NCBI GenBank assembly: GCA_023384415.1
Contig: JAHDWJ010000022.1
Location: 31,949-95,948 of the forward strand
DNA from: Anaerolineae bacterium
GTDB lineage: Bacteria; Chloroflexota; Anaerolineae; Promineifilales; Promineifilaceae
DNA length: 64,000 nt
Direction of reading: 5' to 3'
Part shown: positions 53,901 through 63,208 of the stretch, in pieces
Position numbering within the stretch: the first letter of the stretch is position 1
Layout of the letters: the number at the start of each line of letters is the position of its first letter
Made by a program: the position numbers and the translations under genes
The notes under the pieces: generated by a model
What the model was told of the DNA's origin: nothing
The model's database searches: none
Seen by the model: only the letters and a program-made list of their open reading frames with translations

Positions 53901-55886
53901 ATGCACCTGATTCTTTCTCGTTTATTATATTTACGGAACCGGCACTTTTTCTTTCTTGATCTCATCTGCCTCACCATCACCCCAGCCATCGCTCTTCTTT
54001 TGCGGGTAGATGCCCCCTACATTTGGACCCGCCTTTTTGACAATTTGCTGGTCTACACGTTGGTTGCCCTGGTGGTGCGAACCCTCATTCATGCCTATTT
54101 TGGGCTATATGGGCGCTATTGGCGCTATGCCACTGCCGAAGATTTAGGGCAAATCACTCTGGCCGTCATTGTCTCATCCCTGGTGGTTACAGGGTTATTT
54201 TTTCTCGCCAATGTCGTTCGCAGCGGCCCAGAAACCCTGCTGCCCCGTGCCGTCCCCTTTATTGACAGCCTACTGGTATTGACTCTGCTGGGGGGATCCC
54301 GTTTTGCCATGCGCCTGACGGATAATTGGTTGAAACGAACGCGGCCGCATTCCTCAGCCATTCGCGTCCTGGTTGTTGGCGCCGGGGAAGCTGGCATGAT
54401 GATCGTCCGAGAGATGCAAACCAACGCCGCCATTGGCATGGAGCCAGTTGGGTTTGTAGATGATGACGCCCATAAACTGGCTGTCCGTATCCGTGGTATA
54501 CCCGTCTTAGGCACCCGGCAAGAGATTCCCCACCTGGTACAGGAACACCATATTCATCAGGTCGTCATTGCCATGCCCACCGCTTCAGGTAAGGTTGTCC
54601 GGGAGATCAAAGAGATTTGTGAAAAGGTAAAAGTGAAAACCCGGATTATCCCCGGCATTTATGATCTACTGGATGGCAAGGTCAGCGTCAGCCAGATACG
54701 GGATGTGGAGATTGAAGATTTGCTCCGCCGTGAACCAGTTAAGAGTGATTTGCACGGAGTACGGGCCTGGCTTACCGGGCAGCGGGTATTGATCACCGGC
54801 GGGGGTGGCTCCATTGGCAGCGAGCTGTGTCGCCAGGTATTGCGCTGTGAACCGACCCATCTTCTCGTGGTAGGACATGGAGAAAACTCCGTCTTTGCCG
54901 TTCACCATGAGCTGATAGCGTTGGCACGACGGGAAAACCTGACAACTGAGATAGAGTCAGTCATTGCTGATGTCCGCTTTGCCGGGCGGATGGATGAGAT
55001 ATTATCTACTTACCGACCGCAAATTGTGTTTCACGCGGCCGCGCACAAACACGTTCCCCTCATGGAGCTAAATCCCAGTGAAGCGATCACCAACAACGTT
55101 CTGGGCACCCAAAACGTCTTACGAGCGGCCCTCAAAGCCGGGGTGGAGCGGTTTGTTATGGTCTCTACCGATAAAGCCGTCAACCCCACCAGCATCATGG
55201 GGGCCAGCAAACGAGCGGCTGAACTACTGGTACACCAGGCAGCTGCCCAAAGCGGCAGACCATATGTCGCTGTTCGCTTTGGCAATGTGTTAGGCAGCCG
55301 GGGCAGTGTCGTGCTCACCTTCAAGCAGCAAATCGCCGCTGGTGGCCCCGTCACCGTTACTGACCCAGAGATGACCCGCTTTTTTATGACCATTCCTGAA
55401 GCAGTACAACTTCTTTTACAGGCGGCTATCCTGGGCAGCGGGGGAGAAGTGTTTGTCTTGGATATGGGCGAGCCGGTCAAAATTGTGGATTTAGCCCGTG
55501 ATTTAATTGAATTGTCTGGTTTGCGTCTGGGGCAGGATATTGATATTGCTTTCACTGGTACCCGCCCTGGGGAGAAGTTATACGAAGAGCTGTTTGTCTC
55601 TGGGGAGCATTATGCCCGCACCCGGCACGAGAAAATTTTTATCGCCGCCAATGCCAGCCATTTTCTACCCACTGATTTGGATGAGCGGATCGGCTATCTG
55701 TTAGCGGCCGCTGAGAATAACCCGGCCCATATCCGTCAGGCCCTACGCCACCTTATTCCCGAATATCTGGCGGTAGATCGCCCCTTTAAGCTAACCCCTG
55801 CCGATCCCCCACCACCCACCACCGAACCAACCCGCCGGCCCCCCCAGCCGGTGCCTTCATCCCTGTTTACCCCATCCCCCCGCTAA
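53901..55886 (+). CDS. Membrane-bound nucleoside-diphosphate-sugar 4,6-dehydratase (PglF/CapD/FlaA1 family)
   Basis: 661 residues from ATG 53901; a TTG at 53877 is less likely. N-terminal four membrane helices (about residues 10-130), a first Rossmann domain (VVGAGEAGMMIVREM), then the catalytic SDR domain with TGGGGSIGSELCRQVL and the STDKAVNPTSIMGASKR motif (Thr-Asp-Lys of the PglF type; no Tyr). The C-terminus ends in a Pro-rich tail (about 40 residues). It probably dehydrates UDP-GlcNAc. It ends TAATG shared with the next gene. Confidence 0.92.
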   Translation: MHLILSRLLYLRNRHFFFLDLICLTITPAIALLLRVDAPYIWTRLFDNLLVYTLVALVVRTLIHAYFGLYGRYWRYATAEDLGQITLAVIVSSLVVTGLFFLANVVRSGPETLLPRAVPFIDSLLVLTLLGGSRFAMRLTDNWLKRTRPHSSAIRVLVVGAGEAGMMIVREMQTNAAIGMEPVGFVDDDAHKLAVRIRGIPVLGTRQEIPHLVQEHHIHQVVIAMPTASGKVVREIKEICEKVKVKTRIIPGIYDLLDGKVSVSQIRDVEIEDLLRREPVKSDLHGVRAWLTGQRVLITGGGGSIGSELCRQVLRCEPTHLLVVGHGENSVFAVHHELIALARRENLTTEIESVIADVRFAGRMDEILSTYRPQIVFHAAAHKHVPLMELNPSEAITNNVLGTQNVLRAALKAGVERFVMVSTDKAVNPTSIMGASKRAAELLVHQAAAQSGRPYVAVRFGNVLGSRGSVVLTFKQQIAAGGPVTVTDPEMTRFFMTIPEAVQLLLQAAILGSGGEVFVLDMGEPVKIVDLARDLIELSGLRLGQDIDIAFTGTRPGEKLYEELFVSGEHYARTRHEKIFIAANASHFLPTDLDERIGYLLAAAENNPAHIRQALRHLIPEYLAVDRPFKLTPADPPPPTTEPTRRPPQPVPSSLFTPSPR

Positions 55887-57070
55887 TGTTAACCCGCCGA
55901 CTCTCTGCCCGTGCGTATGGCCCGTGGCCGAATCGGGCGGCGGCCCACCACTTTTTGACCGCCCTGGCGACCGACCCGGCGGCTCTAACTGACCCACCTG
56001 CACCTCCCCTAGACGCGGCCGCCGGCCATAATTGGCTGCAACAACATGGCCTGGCCCCCCTGGCTTACCGGTGGAGCCGCTCCCAACCCCTTTGGCATTC
56101 CCTCAGCCAAACCCTGGCCCCCGCTTATTACAACAATCAGACAGCCACCGCCCTGCGCCAGCATCAACTCCACCGCCTGCTGACCGGGTTAGCCGCCCAT
56201 AACATCCCGACCCTATTGCTCAAAGGGGGAGCCCTCAGCCTGACCGTTTACCCTGATCCGGCCCTGCGCCCTATGGGAGATGTGGATTTATGGCTTGACC
56301 GGGCCGATTTGCCCCAGGCCTGGCAGGTGGCGGAGCAGGTGGGGTATCACAGCCGGGGGTTATGGGCCGGGCCAGAAGCACTCCCAGAACGATTGACCCA
56401 GGTGGATTTTTATACCCCACCCCCAGAGATGTGTCTGGAATACCATTGGGATTTGATTTCGCGGCCGCAGCTTACCGGCCATCTCCCTTTAACCGCCTGG
56501 TGGGAGCGGCGGCGCACTGTTGTCTGGCAAGGAATCTCTGTGCAGATGCCAGACCCCTCGGCTATGCTGCTCCATCTTTGCCTGCACCAGATGTATCAGC
56601 ATGGGGGAGAGATGCGCTTCATCTGGCTGTATGATATAGACCGGCTTATCCGCGGGGGAGCGAACTATTTCCTTACCCCAGATGATTGGGAAACGGTGCG
56701 GCAAGAGGCGAACCAGGCGGGTATTTTACCGGGGGTGCAGACGGCTCTGCGAGCGGCCGCAGCCTGGTTTAATACGCCACTGCCTGCGGCCGCGACCCCG
56801 CTTCTCGACGAAACCCCCTCCGCTGCCCAGCAGGCTCAGTTACAGGCAGCCCTCAGTCACGGTGCTGGCCCGGCCAACAAAAGCTGGCAGGAAATTCGGG
56901 AGCAGCCCGCCTGGACCGACCGACTCACCATCATCCGCACCAAACTGTTCCCTCCCCCGGCCTACATCCGCCAGCGGTATCATCTGCAACACACCTGGCA
57001 AATTCCCTTTTATTATCCCTGGCGCTGGCTTAAAATGGTATACATCATCCTGACAGGGAAAAAAGGATGA
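55886..57070 (+). CDS. Nucleotidyltransferase family protein (NTP_transf_5-like)
   Basis: 394 residues. Seen: LLLKGGALSLTVYPDPALRPMGDVDLWL (the G-D-x-D nucleotidyltransferase core with GDVD near residue 132), the flanking helix WLQQHGLAPLAYRWSRS and LLHLCLHQMYQHGGEMRFIWLYDIDRLIR. Proteins of this family are frequent in EPS loci, with no settled function. Start overlaps the dehydratase stop (TAATG). The stop lies at the start of a heptanucleotide array (57065-57130). Confidence 0.8.
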   Translation: MLTRRLSARAYGPWPNRAAAHHFLTALATDPAALTDPPAPPLDAAAGHNWLQQHGLAPLAYRWSRSQPLWHSLSQTLAPAYYNNQTATALRQHQLHRLLTGLAAHNIPTLLLKGGALSLTVYPDPALRPMGDVDLWLDRADLPQAWQVAEQVGYHSRGLWAGPEALPERLTQVDFYTPPPEMCLEYHWDLISRPQLTGHLPLTAWWERRRTVVWQGISVQMPDPSAMLLHLCLHQMYQHGGEMRFIWLYDIDRLIRGGANYFLTPDDWETVRQEANQAGILPGVQTALRAAAAWFNTPLPAAATPLLDETPSAAQQAQLQAALSHGAGPANKSWQEIREQPAWTDRLTIIRTKLFPPPAYIRQRYHLQHTWQIPFYYPWRWLKMVYIILTGKKG

Positions 57071-57130
57071 ATTATGAAGGATGAATTATGAAGAGGACCC
57101 CCTTCATCCTTCATCCTTCATCCTTCCTAA
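57065..57130. repeat. Inverted heptanucleotide arrays (GGATGAA/TTATGAA and TTCATCC)
   Basis: Four units GGATGAA, TTATGAA, GGATGAA, TTATGAA at 57065-57092, then after 10 bases three TTCATCC units and TTCCTAA at 57103-57130. The two halves are complementary and can form a hairpin. The first unit overlaps the stop codon of the nucleotidyltransferase gene. Confidence 0.92.
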
Positions 57131-57136
57131 TTGCTT

Positions 57137-58438
57137 ATGCGCCTTCTTAATTGGGAATGGCTTATTTATCTGGCCGTGCTGCCGGTGGTGATGTTTGCCA
57201 TGCCTGGTCGCACCCTGGTTTTACTACTACTGCCCCTGTTTTGGGTGGGACGGCGGCTGGTGACCGGCCATTGGTTGCTGCCCACACCGCTAGATTGGCC
57301 CATCCGTCTCCTGGCGATCATGGTGGGTGTGAGCTTATGGGTCAGTTTTGATCCCGCTTTCAGCTTTCCCCGAGTGGTAGCCGTGTGGTATGGCCTGGCC
57401 CTTATCTACGCCATCGCCTGGGCCAGCGGCCGCTCCCGCCAACAGATGGGGCTGCTGGTGACGCTCTTTCTGGGGATGGGGATGGGGATAGCCGTTCTGA
57501 GCCTTTTGGGGACGCGCTGGAGTCTCAAATTTGGCCCATTGGGGGGGATCATTGACCGGCTGCCTAATTTGATTACCCTGCCTGGCGCGACCGATGGGTT
57601 TCAGCCTAATCAAGTAGCCGGGGTGCTGCTGTGGGTGGTGCCAGTGGCGGCCGCTCTCAGCTATACGGCAATTGTGGGGGAGCAGACGGTGGTTGGGGAT
57701 TTTCTCCAGCGGCACGTTATCCGCCTGCTCCTGTTGGCCCTGACGGGGGGGATGGGACTGGTGCTGCTGTTGACGCAATCACGAGGGGCGTGGGCTGGCG
57801 GCGCGGCCGCGCTGCTGCTTTTGCTCATGTTAGCCCTACACCGTCGTCCCTGGTTGGCCTGGAGTGTGCCGGTCGCGGCCGCCATACTTGTAGCCGTCAT
57901 CATCCAGGCCCTGGGGTGGGAACGTACCCAGGATATTTTATTTACCTTTCGTAATGCTGGCGCAGAAGCTCCGCTAGAATCTCTCTCCATTCGCCAGGAG
58001 ATATGGGTGCGGGGTTGGTATGCTGTGCAAGATTTTCCTATTACCGGGATGGGGATGAATACTTTTCGCCGGGTGGTGCCGGTGCTGTATCCGTTTTTTG
58101 CCCTCTCCGGAGTAGAGGATATTGCCCACGCTCATAATCAATTTTTACAAACCGCGCTGGATGTGGGCATACCGGGGTTGGTGGGGTATATGGGGATGTG
58201 GCTGGTTGCGGCCGCGATGCTCCATCAAAGTTGGCGTCACAGTAGCGACCCTTGGACCCGTACCTGCGCCGCTGGCTTCGCCGCCAGCCTCTTAGCCTTT
58301 TTCATCTATGGCCTCACCGATGCCATCGCCTTCGGGGCCAAACCCGGCTTCCTCTTCTGGTACCTCTTCGGTCTCATCGCTGGTCTACACCAGCAAGTCG
58401 TTGCACCCCGCCTTAACCATTCCTCCATTAACCATTAA
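57137..58438 (+). CDS. O-antigen ligase family membrane protein
   Basis: 433 residues with about eleven membrane helices and the ligase loop: SIRQEIWVRGWYAVQDFPITGMGMNTFRRVVPVLYPFF followed by AHAHNQFLQTALDVGIPGL. A second ligase/polymerase in the locus besides 41421-42926. ATG 57137 is preferred over TTG 57131. Six GCGGCCGC octamers occur in this gene. It ends four bases inside the convergent TPR gene. Last gene of the EPS locus. Confidence 0.88.
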   Translation: MRLLNWEWLIYLAVLPVVMFAMPGRTLVLLLLPLFWVGRRLVTGHWLLPTPLDWPIRLLAIMVGVSLWVSFDPAFSFPRVVAVWYGLALIYAIAWASGRSRQQMGLLVTLFLGMGMGIAVLSLLGTRWSLKFGPLGGIIDRLPNLITLPGATDGFQPNQVAGVLLWVVPVAAALSYTAIVGEQTVVGDFLQRHVIRLLLLALTGGMGLVLLLTQSRGAWAGGAAALLLLLMLALHRRPWLAWSVPVAAAILVAVIIQALGWERTQDILFTFRNAGAEAPLESLSIRQEIWVRGWYAVQDFPITGMGMNTFRRVVPVLYPFFALSGVEDIAHAHNQFLQTALDVGIPGLVGYMGMWLVAAAMLHQSWRHSSDPWTRTCAAGFAASLLAFFIYGLTDAIAFGAKPGFLFWYLFGLIAGLHQQVVAPRLNHSSINH

Positions 58439-58920
58439 TTCAGTCTCCCCCAAAGCCGATACCTGGCTGTAGCTGCCGGGCGATAAAATGGAGCAATCGC
58501 CAGGGCCAGATCATAATACCGCAAAGCGGTGCGATATTGGCCCAGATGTTCATACACCCGCCCCAGATTCATAAGGGGAAACTGAGGCGCTTCATAACGG
58601 GGTGCTTTCGTCGCCTTGACCAACCAGGGGATAGCCTCTTCCCATTGATTTAACTCAATTAAATACGCCCCGATGTCATTATATGGGTTGCCAAAGGCTG
58701 GGTCTACCTCAATCGCTTGTTGGCAAGCAGCAATCGCTTCCCCATACCGCCGCATCATGCTATACGTCCAGCCCAGGAAGGTCCACGCTTCGGCTGTGGG
58801 AAAAAGTTCAATCGAGCGTTTATATAAATTGATAGCGTCGGCAAATTCCCCCTGCATCTGGTAGCGCTGTGCCTGGTCCACCAAAATCAACGCCTGATCT
58901 TTAGTAATGTTATCGCTCAT
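58435..58920 (-). CDS. Small TPR-repeat protein
   Basis: 161 residues with about four tetratricopeptide repeats (QGEFADAINLYKRSIELFPTAEAWTFLGWTYSMMRRYGEAIAACQQAIEVDPAFGNPYNDIGAYLIELNQWEEAIPWL). No signal peptide, so probably cytoplasmic. GAGGGTAGTT precedes ATG 58920. It converges with the O-antigen ligase with a 4-base overlap and follows the unknown gene at 58968-59378. Confidence 0.8.
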   Translation of the reverse strand: MSDNITKDQALILVDQAQRYQMQGEFADAINLYKRSIELFPTAEAWTFLGWTYSMMRRYGEAIAACQQAIEVDPAFGNPYNDIGAYLIELNQWEEAIPWLVKATKAPRYEAPQFPLMNLGRVYEHLGQYRTALRYYDLALAIAPFYRPAATARYRLWGRLN

Positions 58921-58967
58921 AACTACCCTCTAAGGGACGGAAGACCCACCTTCTCTATCACCCGTCA

Positions 58968-59378
58968 TTACTCCTCATCTGGTAAGGTTGGCTGATCCAG
59001 GCGCACAATTTCCCCATGAAAATTAATAACAATGCGAAAACCCATCATCCCCAACATATCCCGCGCCTGCTGGGGAATTCCCTGGGCGATCACCTGGTCG
59101 GGATTCACTGTATCAATCGAAGCATCCAAAGCCGCCTTGGCGAATAAATCATCCTGACCTATAAACTTTAGCGCTTCGGTGATGGCTACATCCTTATTTT
59201 GCTGCAACTGTTCGATAAATACATTAACCACTTGCCGATCAATCTGGTCAGCGTCAATATGACGATAAAAGCCATTATCATCAATGACATAAACAGCATC
59301 CTGGCCGACATACGTTGTCTGTACCGGTCGGCCATCTTCATCAATCACTAATCCACTAAATAAGGCTTGTCTGGCCAT
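58968..59378 (-). CDS. Conserved hypothetical protein (unknown function)
   Basis: 136 residues, not recognised. Seen: an N-terminal beta-rich part (LFSGLVIDEDGRPVQTTYVGQDAVYVIDDNGFYRHIDADQIDRQVV) and a central helix (VNVFIEQLQQNKDVAITEALKFIGQDDLFAKAALDASID), ending in an acidic tail. No membrane helix or cysteine. AAAGGA precedes ATG 59378, so it is probably expressed, likely together with the TPR gene 47 bases downstream. Confidence 0.65.
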   Translation of the reverse strand: MARQALFSGLVIDEDGRPVQTTYVGQDAVYVIDDNGFYRHIDADQIDRQVVNVFIEQLQQNKDVAITEALKFIGQDDLFAKAALDASIDTVNPDQVIAQGIPQQARDMLGMMGFRIVINFHGEIVRLDQPTLPDEE

Positions 59379-59486
59379 GATGATTTTCCTTTATGCCCAT
59401 CATGCAGGGCTGAATATGTACGATTTTACGCAAGACCAGTCATGCAGTCGCAAAACAGTACCGGTGTGATAGTAAGTGAATAGAGT

Positions 59487-59566
59487 CTGGCGTTTTTTAA
59501 TCTGACCACTGGTTATTACTGTATTGGTTATTGCTACTGGTGAAATCAATTTTCGCCAGAGTCCAG
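59487..59566. repeat. Dispersed small palindromic element, long copy
   Basis: 80 bases with ends TCTGGCG and CGCCAGAG in inverted orientation. Same element as 8522-8573, plus a 28-base middle segment. Imperfect terminal inverted repeats of about 35 bases and no coding capacity make it MITE-like. It lies in the 278-base gap before the LutB-like gene, which holds no gene. Confidence 0.85.
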
Positions 59567-59656
59567 TTAGATTATAACAAATGGAAAGAGTGTTGGGGGA
59601 GTGCGGCGGTGAAGAATAGAATGAGAAACACGGGGACGAGGGAGCTGCCTATTCGC

Positions 59657-61024
59657 TCACCGCTCCCTGTCCTGAAACCGCTGGCGATCAAAGGGGGGGA
59701 AGTGGCGGAACTGGGTCCAGCCGGCGGCGGGGGCGGGGAGTGTTGTTTTCCAGGTTCCCCCAAGGAGCAGCCCGGCCACTTTCTGGGCCAGAGCAAAGAG
59801 GGTAGGACGAGCGGCCGCGGCCGCAAACCCGTTCATCCCCATCCGTAACCAGAGAGGTGTCTGTCCCGCTTCCACCCCCTGCCGCCGCAGCCGCAGCAGC
59901 AGTTTAGGCAAATCAATCCGTACCGGGCACACCTCCTGGCACGCCCCACACAAAGTGCTGGCATGAGGCAGATCCCCATGTGCGGCCATCCCCCCTAAAA
60001 TCGGTGACACCACCGCCCCCACTGGCCCAGAATACACTGAGCCGTAAGCATGTCCCCCAATCACCCGGTACACCGGGCAGGCATTCAAACAAGCCCCGCA
60101 GCGAATACAGTATAAAATCTCGGCCATCTCTCCGGCCAACGCCTGGGAGCGGCCATTGTCCAGAATAATCAGATGCACCTGCTCCGGGCCGTGCGGCTCA
60201 TCCGGACGGCGCGGGCCGCTGGTCAGTGAGGTGTAAACGGACATTTTCTGCCCGGTGGCACTGCGGGCCAACAGTTGCAGCATCACCGCCAGATCGTCAG
60301 GGGTGGGTACAAGCCGCTCCATCCCCATGAGAACCACATGAATGCGGGGCAGAGTCGTCACCATGCGCCCATTACCTTCATTGGTGACAATGCAGGTCGT
60401 GCCCGTCTCAGCGACAGCAAAATTGCAGCCGCTGATCCCCATATCGGCCCGGAGAAACAGTTGGCGCAAAGTTTGCCGGGCAATGTCGTTGAGTTTCAGC
60501 GGGTCATCAGTGTAGGAGACGCCCAGGTTGTCCTGGAAGATGTACCCCACTTCCTGGCGGGTCAGGTGCAGCACCGGGGCGATGATGTGGGAAGGGGTGT
60601 CGCCACTTAGTTGGGCGATATATTCTCCCAGGTCGGTCTCAACCACCTGCACCCCATCCGCTTGCAAGGCATGGTTGACGCCGACCTCTTCACTAACCAT
60701 GCTTTTGGATTTGACCGCCAGGCGGACGTTGTTTTGGGCGGCAATGGCGCGGATGGTATTCTGGGCCGCGGCCGCGTCTCTGGCCCAATGAACCTGGGTG
60801 CCGTTGGCTTGCGCGGCCGCTTCTAATTGCAACAAGTATTCATCCAGGTGAGCAATGGTATGGGCGCGGATTTTCCGGGCCAGGTCACGGGCGGCATCGG
60901 CATCGGGCAGGCTGGTGATTCCTTCCTGGCGATGGTTATAAAAGCGCATCGCTGCCCGCTGAATGGCCGCGATCCGCTCCGGGTTAGCCTGAGCCGCCTC
61001 AATCCGTTCCGAGAAAGAAAGCAT
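59657..61024 (-). CDS. lutB: LutB/LldF-like iron-sulfur protein of lactate oxidation
   Basis: 455 residues. LutB is part of the LutABC lactate dehydrogenase. Seen: an N-terminal LUD domain (AVKSKSMVSEEVGVNHALQADGVQVVETDLGEYIAQLSGDTPSHIIAPVLHLTR), and two 4Fe-4S cluster sites in CIRCGACLNACPVYR and CGACQEVCPVRIDLP. The C-terminal domain with LRMGMNGFAAAAARPTLF follows. No lutA or lutC is adjacent in this window, so its partner genes must be elsewhere or the protein works alone. Four GCGGCCGC octamers occur within the gene. Confidence 0.88.
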   Translation of the reverse strand: MLSFSERIEAAQANPERIAAIQRAAMRFYNHRQEGITSLPDADAARDLARKIRAHTIAHLDEYLLQLEAAAQANGTQVHWARDAAAAQNTIRAIAAQNNVRLAVKSKSMVSEEVGVNHALQADGVQVVETDLGEYIAQLSGDTPSHIIAPVLHLTRQEVGYIFQDNLGVSYTDDPLKLNDIARQTLRQLFLRADMGISGCNFAVAETGTTCIVTNEGNGRMVTTLPRIHVVLMGMERLVPTPDDLAVMLQLLARSATGQKMSVYTSLTSGPRRPDEPHGPEQVHLIILDNGRSQALAGEMAEILYCIRCGACLNACPVYRVIGGHAYGSVYSGPVGAVVSPILGGMAAHGDLPHASTLCGACQEVCPVRIDLPKLLLRLRRQGVEAGQTPLWLRMGMNGFAAAAARPTLFALAQKVAGLLLGGTWKTTLPAPAAGWTQFRHFPPFDRQRFQDRER

Positions 61025-61577
61025 GGTAATTGTGAATTGGTGAATTGGTGAATGATTAACAATTCACCAATTCACCGATTAATTATTTTTTTGCATCCCT
61101 AATTCTAAAATGTCAGTTTATAACCGATGGCAGTATAACTATTCACCGCCAAGACGCAAAGAACATAAAGAGCTTGAGTGATTTCTTGACGTCTTAGCGG
61201 GTCTATTCTTGAGAACCCGAATAGATACCGTGTTGCTTTTTTATTCAAACACCCGTTTCAATAAATAGCATCATGTGAAGTAGAAATCGTTGCTCCCTCT
61301 TATTGTTGATACATGTTGTCTTGTTTTTTTTGGGGGATTACAATTAACTTCATTGTTATTGAACCCCTATTTTAATAGCAGTCAGCGCACTTTGTCTTAA
61401 CTATGACATGAGGACCTTACTCACGCCTCACTCTCTATACTACGTTCAGCGGGGATCCCCACAGACCGCAGCTTACCAGGGTGGATGATTATCCGCCCAC
61501 AGAGTGGCACAGATTTTATAATCCGTGTTCATTATATGTGAAACCGTGTACCAATCTATGTTTAGAGGAGTTATGGT
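61025..61577. repeat. 550-base intergenic region with octanucleotide hairpin and a decayed dispersed repeat
   Basis: GTGAATTG x2.5 at 61032-61055 and AATTCACC x2 at 61061-61076 form inverted arrays of an 8-base unit. A decayed copy of the 'ACCGCCAAGACGC' repeat lies at 61141-61202. The rest is AT-rich with no gene. GAGGAG at 61565-61570 is the ribosome site for the next gene. Confidence 0.7.
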
Positions 61578-63194
61578 ATGCTAAAAAAACAGTCGCTTTT
61601 TTCTACCTTTGGCGCGGTTTTTTTGTTTGGTCTGGTTGTCGTGGCCGCGCTGCTGCTCCGGTCTCACTTCTCCCCTTCTCAACCCACTCCAGACATGGTC
61701 ACGATTCCCGCTGGAGTCTTCCAAATGGGTTTAACTGACGAACAACTCTCCCTGCTAGAAAGCAGAGAAGCCACCAGTGTCTATGCTCCTGCAGGGCTGT
61801 ACACTGCTTATCCCGGACTGCATGTGTACCTGGATGAATACGCCATAGACCGATATGAAGTAAGCAACAGCGATTATCAGGCTTGCGTTGCTGCTGGCGT
61901 CTGCCCGGCCCCAGGAGCAGGTATGGTCTGTGAAGTTCAGACAACCTGCCAACTCAATGAAGCTGGTCAGGAACTGTGTACCAATCAGACCAACTGCCAG
62001 ACCACTCATCCTGCTACACCTGGTGATGACCCCTATTACTTCCGCCAAGCATACGCTAAACATCCCGTCGTCAATATATCCTGGGATGCTGCCCAGCTCT
62101 ATTGCCAATGGCGCGGCGGCCGCTTACCCACCACCGCCGAGTGGGAAAAAGCAGCCCGGGGCGACGATGGGCGTATCTATCCCTGGGGCAACGAGTGGAA
62201 CCAAGAGGCAGATACCACCTTCAAGGTTAATTTTGATTTTCTCCATTTAGTGCCCACCCGTTTTGATGAGATGGCCCCAACCATTGGTCGCAGCCCTTAT
62301 GGGGTCTTGAACATGATTGGGGGAGTACGAGAATGGGTGTGGGATGAATACCAATCGTATGGTAATTTATCCTTACCCATACCAGAGCGGCACATCGGCA
62401 AACATGAAGTTCGCGGTGGGTCACGAGGGTTTCTGGCTGACCGTCGAATGTTGGGACCTACCTCAGCGACGGTGGTTGACCGGTGGTTTCAAGATCGGGC
62501 AAACCGCACCATCGGGTTTCGCTGTGTTCAAGGTGGGCCGCCCAAACCCCTTATCGAGATTGCCCAGACTATCCCCCCTTATCCGCAGCCTACCCCTCAA
62601 CCTTTACCTTTGACTGAAGATAGGGTCATCTTTATGCCTGCAGGGGCATTCCTCTACGGCAATGCCTTACCAGAAGACCAGCGTGAAGATAGATCTATTT
62701 CTATCTGGCTGGATGATTATTACATTGATCGGTATGAAGTTTCTGCAGCCGATTATGCGGCTTTCTTAGAAGCCCTGGGGCGTGATCGGTTAGCCTGTTA
62801 TCACTATAATTGTTATTTTACCCTAAAATCAAACACCACATTATCGGAAACAGTTACTTATCTCCTTGCTGTCGGTGAAAGGGCAGCTGAACCGACCTGG
62901 TATGGAGCTTATGCTTACTGCCAGTGGCGTGGCGGCTCTTTGCCGACGGAACAGGAATGGGAAAAGGCCATGCCCCCACGGCAATTTGAGAACCGTCATG
63001 CAACGATGATTGAGTGGATGGGGGATGCCTGGAACAAAACCGATTATCCCCAAGAAACAGCCATACAGTTCAACCACCTAAACCCACCACCGCTCGGAAA
63101 TAGTGCTGCAATTCGCGTAAATTCATCGATTCCTATCCGGATGGGAGGCGATACAGATTTAGGCTACTCTTTTCGCTGCGTATATTACCCGTAA
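61578..63194 (+). CDS. Exported protein with two formylglycine-generating-enzyme (FGE-sulfatase) domains
   Basis: 538 residues. An N-terminal membrane helix (FSTFGAVFLFGLVVVAALLLRSHF) is followed by two FGE-sulfatase modules. The first: MVTIPAGVFQMG, IDRYEVSNSDYQACVAAG, VNISWDAAQLYCQWRGGRLPTTAEWEKAARG, GGVREWVWDEY, RGGSRGF, FRCVQ. The second: VIFMPAGAFLYGN, IDRYEVSAADYAAFLEALG, AYAYCQWRGGSLPTEQEWEKAM, MIEWMGDAWN, SFRCVYYP. Tandem modules of this fold are often ligand-binding or surface proteins; true FGE uses paired active-site cysteines, which are not clearly in place here. So enzymatic activity is doubtful. GAGGAG is well spaced for ATG 61578. Confidence 0.82.
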   Translation: MLKKQSLFSTFGAVFLFGLVVVAALLLRSHFSPSQPTPDMVTIPAGVFQMGLTDEQLSLLESREATSVYAPAGLYTAYPGLHVYLDEYAIDRYEVSNSDYQACVAAGVCPAPGAGMVCEVQTTCQLNEAGQELCTNQTNCQTTHPATPGDDPYYFRQAYAKHPVVNISWDAAQLYCQWRGGRLPTTAEWEKAARGDDGRIYPWGNEWNQEADTTFKVNFDFLHLVPTRFDEMAPTIGRSPYGVLNMIGGVREWVWDEYQSYGNLSLPIPERHIGKHEVRGGSRGFLADRRMLGPTSATVVDRWFQDRANRTIGFRCVQGGPPKPLIEIAQTIPPYPQPTPQPLPLTEDRVIFMPAGAFLYGNALPEDQREDRSISIWLDDYYIDRYEVSAADYAAFLEALGRDRLACYHYNCYFTLKSNTTLSETVTYLLAVGERAAEPTWYGAYAYCQWRGGSLPTEQEWEKAMPPRQFENRHATMIEWMGDAWNKTDYPQETAIQFNHLNPPPLGNSAAIRVNSSIPIRMGGDTDLGYSFRCVYYP

Positions 63195-63208
63195 ATAGGA
63201 ATGTACTT

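Noticed and set aside
59572-59826. Minus-strand Pro-rich frame at the end of lutB
   Set aside because: It overlaps the lutB tail in another frame and has no homology signal.
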